The position numbers were made by a program, and so were the translations under genes. From Luteipulveratus flavus (GTDB taxonomy: Bacteria > Actinomycetota > Actinomycetes > Actinomycetales > Dermatophilaceae): 64,000 bases of DNA. Of the stretch, positions 59,027-64,000 are shown in pieces. The stretch lies in assembly GCF_029080175.1 (NCBI RefSeq), contig NZ_JARFJC010000014.1; one strand, written 5' to 3'. Under the pieces are notes generated by a model. That model was not told the DNA's origin. It did not search any database and saw nothing but the letters and a program-made list of their open reading frames with translations. How positions within the stretch are numbered: the stretch's first letter is position 1; the number at the start of each line of letters is the position of its first letter.

Positions 59027-59639
59027 GGGCGACGAAGTCGCGCCCGTTGCAGGCCCATCTCTCCTGGGCCACGAGGCCGGACTGCTCGGCGACGACGGCG
59101 ATCACGTCGGCCGACGCGACGCCCCACCGGAACGCCGGACCACCTCCGGCGAACCGAGCCGTGAGGACCTCGTGCGTACCCGGGGTGCGCGAGCCCGACT
59201 CGACGACGAGCAGACCGCGCGGCCCGACGACCTGTCGCAGCCGGCCGAGCAGACCGCCGAGGTCACCGCCGATCCCGCTGTTGCCGTCCAGGACGAGGAC
59301 GGTCCGCCAGCGTCCCTCCCCGGGCAGCCGCGCGAACACGTCACGGGGCAGTGCGAGCGCGCCGCGTCGTACGGCCAGCTCGACGGCGACCTGCGCGATG
59401 TCGACACCGAGCGCGGGAATGCCGCGCTCCGCCAGTGCGCGCACCATCCGCCCGGGGCCGCACCCCACGTCGAGCACCGGCCCGGTGCATCGGTCCAGCA
59501 CGCTCCCGTCGGCCACGTCCGGCTCGGCGAGGTAGCGGTCGATGTCCAGCGGGACGACCCGTCCGTCGTCGGTGGTGAGGTCGAGCGTGGTGCGGTCGCG
59601 CAGCGCCCCCTCGTACGGCTCCAGCGCCCCGGCGATCAT
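59010..59639 (-). CDS. Class I SAM-dependent methyltransferase
   Basis: A 209-aa methyltransferase: motif I GPVLDVGCGPGRMVRALAER, then ALGVDIAQVAVELA and VVGPRGLLVVESG. It overlaps the DUF2064 gene upstream by 4 bp and is the last of the three-gene GT2-DUF2064-methyltransferase operon. Substrate unknown; a sugar or lipid carrier intermediate is plausible from context. Confidence 0.9.
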   Translation of the reverse strand: MIAGALEPYEGALRDRTTLDLTTDDGRVVPLDIDRYLAEPDVADGSVLDRCTGPVLDVGCGPGRMVRALAERGIPALGVDIAQVAVELAVRRGALALPRDVFARLPGEGRWRTVLVLDGNSGIGGDLGGLLGRLRQVVGPRGLLVVESGSRTPGTHEVLTARFAGGGPAFRWGVASADVIAVVAEQSGLVAQERWACNGRDFVALRRAG

Positions 59640-60262
59640 CGGGCCGTCACCTCGCGCCACCGCCGCGCGAACCGGGTGTGCGGCGCGAGCCGGGCGACCG
59701 CGTCCGCGTCCGCCGGGGTGTCCACGTCGCGCAGCTCGGGCAGGTCCGCGACCCGGAGTCCGGCGTCCCGCAGCCGCTGCCGCTGAACCTGTCCCGTGAG
59801 GGACCTCGACATGGGTACGCCCTCGACGACCTGCGGCGCGAGCGCTGGGTCGGCGAGCCCGAGAGCCCAGTACCCGCCGTCCGTCGCGCGGCCGAGGCAG
59901 GCGTCGTACGCACCCCAGTCGACCTCGAGCAGCGCGGGTCCGACCTGGGGGGTGTCCATCCCGACCAGCAGGGCGGGGCCGTCGCCCAGCTTGCCGAGCC
60001 CGGCGGCGATGCGGTGGTCGAGGCCGCCGTCGACCTGGGCGACCAGGTCCCAGCCGTCGGGGACCCACGGGCCCGCCGGCCCGGCCAGCAGCAGGACGCG
60101 GCGCCGGGCAGGGGCCGAGGTCAGCGCGTCGAGCGTGTCCAGCAGGGCCGCCTGCGCGACCGCCGCCGCGTCGACCGCGGACACCCGGGAGCTGAGCCGG
60201 GTCTTCACCCGCCCGGGCACCGGCGTCTTGGCGATGACGACGAGGGTCGGCAGGTCAGTCAC
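59636..60262 (-). CDS. DUF2064 / TIGR04282-type nucleotidyl-glycosyltransferase-like protein
   Basis: A 208-aa GT-A-fold protein: LVVIAKTPVPGRVKTRLS at the N-terminus, ALLVGMDTPQVGPALLE with the D-x-P metal site and GRATDGGYWALGLADP. Members are often next to a GT2 enzyme, as here with an 8-bp overlap. The precise activity is unknown. Confidence 0.92.
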   Translation of the reverse strand: MTDLPTLVVIAKTPVPGRVKTRLSSRVSAVDAAAVAQAALLDTLDALTSAPARRRVLLLAGPAGPWVPDGWDLVAQVDGGLDHRIAAGLGKLGDGPALLVGMDTPQVGPALLEVDWGAYDACLGRATDGGYWALGLADPALAPQVVEGVPMSRSLTGQVQRQRLRDAGLRVADLPELRDVDTPADADAVARLAPHTRFARRWREVTAR

Positions 60263-60902
60263 GGGCCAGCACCACCGACATGTCCCGGACGGCGCGCACG
60301 GTCCCGAGGACGCTGCCGGTCACCTTGGACCGGCCCACCCGGGGGTGGTAGTCGACGTTGCGCTCGGCGACCCGCCAGCCGGCGCGCGCGGCTCGGACGA
60401 GCAGCTCCAGCGGGTACCCGCTGCGGCGATCGCTCACTCCCAGCGTGAGCAGCGCGTCCCGGCGGACGACCCGGGCCGGGCTGACGTCGTGGACCGGCAG
60501 CCCGAGCTGCCGCAGCCGGCGCGCGAGCACCGCGTTGGCCAGCCGGGCGTGCGGCGGCCACGCGTCACGGCTGACCGCGACCCGTCGTCCCAGAGCCAGG
60601 TCCGCGCTGCCGTCGAGGACCGGTCGCGCCAGATCCGCGACGTCCGCCAGCCGCAGCGACCCGTCGCAGTCGCAGAAGGCGATCACCTCCGTCGTCGAAG
60701 CCAGCAGCCCGGCGTGACAGGCGGCGCCGTACCCGGGTTCGGCGCAGCGGACGATCTGGGCGCCGAGCCCGGCGGCGATCTCGGCGCTGCCGTCGGTGCT
60801 GCCGTTGTCGACCACGAGAGGGCGTAGGCCGGCGGGGACGTCCGCGAGCACCCGCGGCAGGGCGGGGGCCTCGTCCAGGCACGGCAGGATGACGTCGATC
60901 AC
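60255..60902 (-). CDS. Family 2 glycosyltransferase
   Basis: A 215-aa GT-A glycosyltransferase: MIDVILPCLDEAPALPRVL, LVVDNGSTDGSAEIAAGLG, the metal-binding FCDCDGSLR and HDVSPARVVRRDALLTLG. It resembles dolichyl-phosphate-mannose-synthase-like enzymes, which would supply the lipid-linked sugar used by a GT87 enzyme. The GTG at 60902 is preferred (GGAGG eight bases upstream) over an in-frame GTG at 60947. Confidence 0.9.
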   Translation of the reverse strand: MIDVILPCLDEAPALPRVLADVPAGLRPLVVDNGSTDGSAEIAAGLGAQIVRCAEPGYGAACHAGLLASTTEVIAFCDCDGSLRLADVADLARPVLDGSADLALGRRVAVSRDAWPPHARLANAVLARRLRQLGLPVHDVSPARVVRRDALLTLGVSDRRSGYPLELLVRAARAGWRVAERNVDYHPRVGRSKVTGSVLGTVRAVRDMSVVLARD

Positions 60903-60945
60903 CCCACCAGCCTCCGGCTCCGCGGGGCGGGCCGAAAGGGCTGAC

Positions 60946-60964
60946 ACCCTTACGAACTGCGGAA
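60946..60964 (-). promoter_or_regulatory. Shared 19-bp motif, copy 2
   Basis: On the minus strand TTCCGCAGTTCGTAAGGGT matches the copy at 57417-57435 with one C/G change. It lies between the GT2 operon and the divergent OmpR-type regulator gene, so the adjacent two-component system is the obvious candidate reader. Confidence 0.6.
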
Positions 60965-61015
60965 CGGCCGATCGGTGGGCCGGGGCGGCGCCGACGCGCG
61001 CCTACGCTGAAGGAC

Positions 61016-61732
61016 GTGTCCAGTGTGCTCGTCGTCGAGGACGACCCGACCGTCGCCGAGGTGGTGCAGGCCTACCTGACCCGGGCGGGGCACCGTACGA
61101 CCTGGTTGGAGGACGGCGGACGCGCGCAGACGTACCTGCGCGGCCCGGCGAGCGACGACCTGGACCTGGTCCTGCTCGACCTGCTGCTCCCGGGCGCGAG
61201 CGGGCTGGACCTGTGCACGCTGGTACGCCGCGAGCGCCCCGAGCTGGCCGTCATCATGCTGACGGCCCTCAGCGAGGAGGACGACCGCATCGCCGGCCTG
61301 GAGCGGGGGGCCGACGACTACGTCACCAAGCCGTTCTCACCGCGCGAGCTGACGCTGCGGGTCGACTCGGTGCTGCGGCGCGCGGTGGGCGGAGCACCCG
61401 CGCCCGCGGGTCCGGAGGTGCTGACCTGCGGTCCGCTCACCGTGGACGTCTCGGCGCGTCGGGCGGTGCTGCGCGACGACCGGAGCGTCGAGCGCGAGCT
61501 CGCGTTGACCGTGCGCGAGACGGACGTGCTCATCCACCTGATGCGCCACCCGGGCCGCGCCTTCACCCGGGAGCAGCTGATGGAGCAGGTGTGGGGCTGG
61601 ACGGTCGGCGACCAGTCGACGGTCACCGTCCACGTCCGCCGGATCCGGCAGAAGATCGAGGACGACCCCTCCGCCCCCCGGCTGATCACCACGGTCTGGG
61701 GCGTGGGCTACCGGATGGACGGTGACGGGTGA
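61016..61732 (+). CDS. OmpR-family response regulator
   Basis: A 238-aa regulator: receiver with EDD pocket at the N-terminus, phospho-Asp in VLLDLLLPGASGLD and Lys in YVTKPFSPREL; C-terminal winged helix (LTVRETDVLIHLMRHPGRAF, GDQSTVTVHVRRIRQKIE). The GTG start has TACGCT eight bases upstream and is probably leaderless. It overlaps the histidine kinase by 4 bp. Confidence 0.95.
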   Translation: MSSVLVVEDDPTVAEVVQAYLTRAGHRTTWLEDGGRAQTYLRGPASDDLDLVLLDLLLPGASGLDLCTLVRRERPELAVIMLTALSEEDDRIAGLERGADDYVTKPFSPRELTLRVDSVLRRAVGGAPAPAGPEVLTCGPLTVDVSARRAVLRDDRSVERELALTVRETDVLIHLMRHPGRAFTREQLMEQVWGWTVGDQSTVTVHVRRIRQKIEDDPSAPRLITTVWGVGYRMDGDG

Positions 61733-62856
61733 ACCACACCGCGAGCATCCTGCTCACCGCGCTCGCCTGGGGGGCCGCCGGCGCGGTCGCCGCCTGGCTG
61801 GTGACCTGGCCACTGCGCAGGTGGTCGCACGCGGGCGGCCTCGCCTCGATCGCCGCGGTCGCGACGGTCGCCGCCGTGGCCGCCGTGGTGGGCAACACCC
61901 GGGCGATGTTCATCACGATGGACGACGAGTACGTCACGATCATCGCGGCGCTGGTCGCCGGGCTGCTGGCCGCGGTCGCCGCGATCGCCGCCGCGCGCAC
62001 CTTCCGGCTCGACAGTGCCGCGCTCCGTCGGGCGGTGTCGGCGATCGGCGAGGGCCGGGTGCCCGAGCGCGACGCGCGGTCGGTGAGCGGTGAGCTGCGC
62101 GACCTGCGGGACGACCTGCACCGTACGGCGCGCACGCTGGCCGAGACCCGCGAGCGCGAGCAGGCCCTGGAACGCTCCCGGCGGGACCTGGTCACCTGGA
62201 TCTCCCACGACCTGCGGACGCCGCTCGCGGGTCTGCGGGCCATGGCCGAGTCCCTGGAGGACGGGGTGGCCGCCGACCCGGACCGCTACCACCGCCAGAT
62301 GCGGGTCGAGGTCGACCGGCTGACCGAGATGGTCGACGACCTGTTCCACCTGAGCCGGCTGCACGCGGGCAGCGGGGTGGGCCGTCGCGAACGGGTGAAC
62401 CTCGCCGACCTCGTCTCGGACGCACTGGCCGGGCTGGAGCCCGTGGCCGGCCTGCAGGGGGTACGGCTGGTCGGGTCCTCGCACGCGATGGCCGAGGTCG
62501 AGGGTGACAGCGCCCAGCTCAACCGCGCCCTGACCAACCTGGTCTACAACGCGATCCGGCACACCCGGACGGACGGCACCGTCTCCCTGATGGTGAGCGC
62601 CGGACCGCAGGCCGACCGGGTCCTCGTCACCGTCTCCGACGAGTGCGGCGGGATCCCCGAGGGCGAGGTCCCCCGCCTGTTCGAGGTGGGCTACCGCGGC
62701 CAGCAGGCCCGCTCGCCGCACCCCGGACTCGGGTCGGGCGCCGGGCTCGGACTGGCGATCACCCAGGAGATCGTCACCGCGCACGACGGGTCGGTGGACG
62801 TGGCCAACACCGGTCCGGGCTGCACGTTCAGCGTGCAGCTCCCGCTGGCGCGCTGA
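61729..62856 (+). CDS. Sensor histidine kinase
   Basis: A 375-aa kinase: two to three N-terminal membrane helices, a HAMP-like linker, HisKA with the phospho-His in VTWISHDLRTPLAGLRAMAE, and the ATPase N-box LTNLVYNAIRHT, G-boxes SDECGGIPEGE and GSGAGLGLAITQEIV. The start is GTG within the regulator's stop overlap. The last 29 bp overlap the convergent epimerase gene. Confidence 0.95.
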   Translation: MNHTASILLTALAWGAAGAVAAWLVTWPLRRWSHAGGLASIAAVATVAAVAAVVGNTRAMFITMDDEYVTIIAALVAGLLAAVAAIAAARTFRLDSAALRRAVSAIGEGRVPERDARSVSGELRDLRDDLHRTARTLAETREREQALERSRRDLVTWISHDLRTPLAGLRAMAESLEDGVAADPDRYHRQMRVEVDRLTEMVDDLFHLSRLHAGSGVGRRERVNLADLVSDALAGLEPVAGLQGVRLVGSSHAMAEVEGDSAQLNRALTNLVYNAIRHTRTDGTVSLMVSAGPQADRVLVTVSDECGGIPEGEVPRLFEVGYRGQQARSPHPGLGSGAGLGLAITQEIVTAHDGSVDVANTGPGCTFSVQLPLAR

Positions 62857-63844
62857 GGTCCGCGGCCAGCTCGGCCGTCCCGGCGGCGAAGTCCTCGACC
62901 GGCGCCCAGCCGAGCTCGCGGCGCAGGCGGCCGGAGTCGGCGGTGATGTGCCGGACGTCGCCCAGGCGGTAACGGCCCGTGACCACCGGCGACGGGCCGC
63001 CCATCGCGCGAGCGAGGCCCTCCGCCAGGTCTCCGACCGACCGCACCTCCCCCGAGCCGACGTTGAACGCCCGCACCCCTCGCTCCCGTCGTGCGGCCGC
63101 GACGACGACGGCCGAGGCGACGTCGCGTACGTGGACGAAGTCGCGCCGCTGGCGGCCGTCCTCGTACACCTGGGGCGGTTCGCCGTTCCTCAGCGAGGAC
63201 GCGAAGATCGCCGCCACGCCGGCGTACGGGGTGTCACGCGGCAGGCCCGGGCCGTACACGTTGTGGAAGCGCAGCGCCGCGACGCTGCCGTCGGTCTCCC
63301 GGGCCCAGCTCGCCGCGTAGAGCTCCTGGGCGACCTTGGAGGTGGCGTAGGCGTTGCGCGGGTCGAACGGGGTGTCCTCGTCGACCAGGGCCGGTGTCAG
63401 TGTTGTGCCGCAGTGCACGCAACGAGGCTCGAAATCGCCTGCTGCCATATCGTTCTCGGCTCTCGGACGGCCGGCGACGATCCCGTGCTCGGTGCATCGA
63501 CCGCGCCCCTCGCCGTACACGACCATCGAGCTCGCCAGCACCAGCCGGCGTACGCCGCGGCGAGCCATGGCGGCCAGCAGGGTGGCGGTGCCGACGTCGT
63601 TGTGAGAGGCGTACGCGGGCAGGTCGGCGACATCGACGCCGAGTCCCACCTTGGCGGCCAGGTGGATCACGACATCCACCCCGTCCAGCGCCTGCTCGAC
63701 CGCCTCACCGTTGCGCACGTCCTGGCCGCGGCGCAGGTCGAGCACGCCGACCTCGTGGCCGGCCGCCTCGGCGGCGGCCACGACATGACGGCCGATGAAC
63801 CCGTCGCCGCCGGTGATCAGCAGAGTCGGCTGGTGCTCACGCAT
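62828..63844 (-). CDS. NAD-dependent sugar epimerase/dehydratase with zinc-knuckle-like insert
   Basis: A 338-aa extended SDR. NAD site LLITGGDGFIGRHVVAA; active-site Y166-x3-K170 in NAYATSKVAQ; ALRFHNVYGPG and DFVHVRDVASAV are typical. Between residues 113 and 155 an insert carries C117, H120, C142 and C145 (CVHCGTTL), a possible zinc site; its DNA (63400-63460) is less GC-rich than the rest. It probably makes the nucleotide sugar for this glycosyltransferase cluster. Confidence 0.92.
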   Translation of the reverse strand: MREHQPTLLITGGDGFIGRHVVAAAEAAGHEVGVLDLRRGQDVRNGEAVEQALDGVDVVIHLAAKVGLGVDVADLPAYASHNDVGTATLLAAMARRGVRRLVLASSMVVYGEGRGRCTEHGIVAGRPRAENDMAAGDFEPRCVHCGTTLTPALVDEDTPFDPRNAYATSKVAQELYAASWARETDGSVAALRFHNVYGPGLPRDTPYAGVAAIFASSLRNGEPPQVYEDGRQRRDFVHVRDVASAVVVAAARRERGVRAFNVGSGEVRSVGDLAEGLARAMGGPSPVVTGRYRLGDVRHITADSGRLRRELGWAPVEDFAAGTAELAADLSAPAGAAR

Positions 63845-64000
63845 GGCAGCACGCTAGGCGCCTCGCACCCGTTCTCCCAGAGCCGGAGCCCGTCGTTCCG
63901 CGACTCGTCACATCCCGGTCCCGAGCCGGCGCTTCGTCGGCCCACCTTGCACTGAGGCGGTCGGCGAGCGTCTCGCCTACGCCGCTGAGGGGGCGCTGAC
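63845..64000. other. Right-edge intergenic sequence
   Basis: No gene, hairpin or motif that I can support is visible between the epimerase start and the end of the window. Confidence 0.5.

Overview
The window is 64 kb of very GC-rich, densely packed bacterial chromosome. Several features point to an actinomycete: GTG starts and apparently leaderless starts, an intein-containing DnaB, a SigK/RskA-like sigma/anti-sigma pair beside fasciclin and class F sortase genes, three DinB/DUF664 proteins, a LAL-type LuxR regulator and NarL-type two-component systems. Short palindromic repeats built from GGTTGAGCC and CGAGTCGAAACC recall genomes of the Intrasporangiaceae/Dermatophilaceae or Nocardioidaceae; that placement is an inference. 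I saw no rRNA, tRNA, CRISPR array or intact transposase.

Left part (1-19 kb): a type III restriction-like helicase-nuclease; a Gly/Asp repeat protein immediately followed by a JmjC-type oxygenase (a possible substrate/enzyme pair); arylamine N-acetyltransferase; two DinB proteins flanking a VapBC pair; a lactate-monooxygenase-like flavoenzyme convergent with alanine dehydrogenase; a secreted cutinase/PET-hydrolase-like enzyme; a sorbosone-dehydrogenase-like secreted protein; a NYN-LOTUS protein; a 993-residue LAL regulator divergent from a secreted RTX-repeat protein; and a FAD-dependent oxidoreductase.

Middle (19-40 kb): a short threonyl-tRNA synthetase paralogue lacking the editing domain sits behind what looks like a classical transcription attenuator, a leaderless 15-codon peptide with three consecutive Thr codons followed by mutually exclusive hairpins. 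Next come a YnbA/YnbB-like phospholipid operon ending in a PlsC fused to a membrane domain, PhoD, ArfB, MarR plus a DHA2 exporter, an ArsR-AHSA1-DinB operon under a 40-bp nested palindrome, FdhA, small methyltransferases, NDH-2, and a cell-surface cluster (fasciclin, DUF4397, class F sortase, ECF sigma, RskA-like anti-sigma).

Right part (40-64 kb): a CarH-like B12-binding MerR regulator is divergent from dnaB, and a run of DnaA-box-like nonamers lies between them. Downstream of dnaB is a less GC-rich two-gene cassette (Abi_C-domain protein plus OLD-family nuclease) that looks like a phage-defence module. After it come two two-component systems, a Baeyer-Villiger-type monooxygenase with a GXWXG/DUF4334 partner, a ricin-type lectin, and a block of envelope and sugar genes (GT87, Moco oxidoreductase, methyltransferase, DUF2064, GT2, OmpR/HK pair, epimerase). 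A shared 19-bp motif occurs in the two divergent intergenic regions of that last block.

The strongest candidates for something not yet described are the Thr leader attenuator, the repeat-protein/JmjC pair, the Abi_C-OLD cassette, the DnaA-box run in front of dnaB and the shared 19-bp motif.
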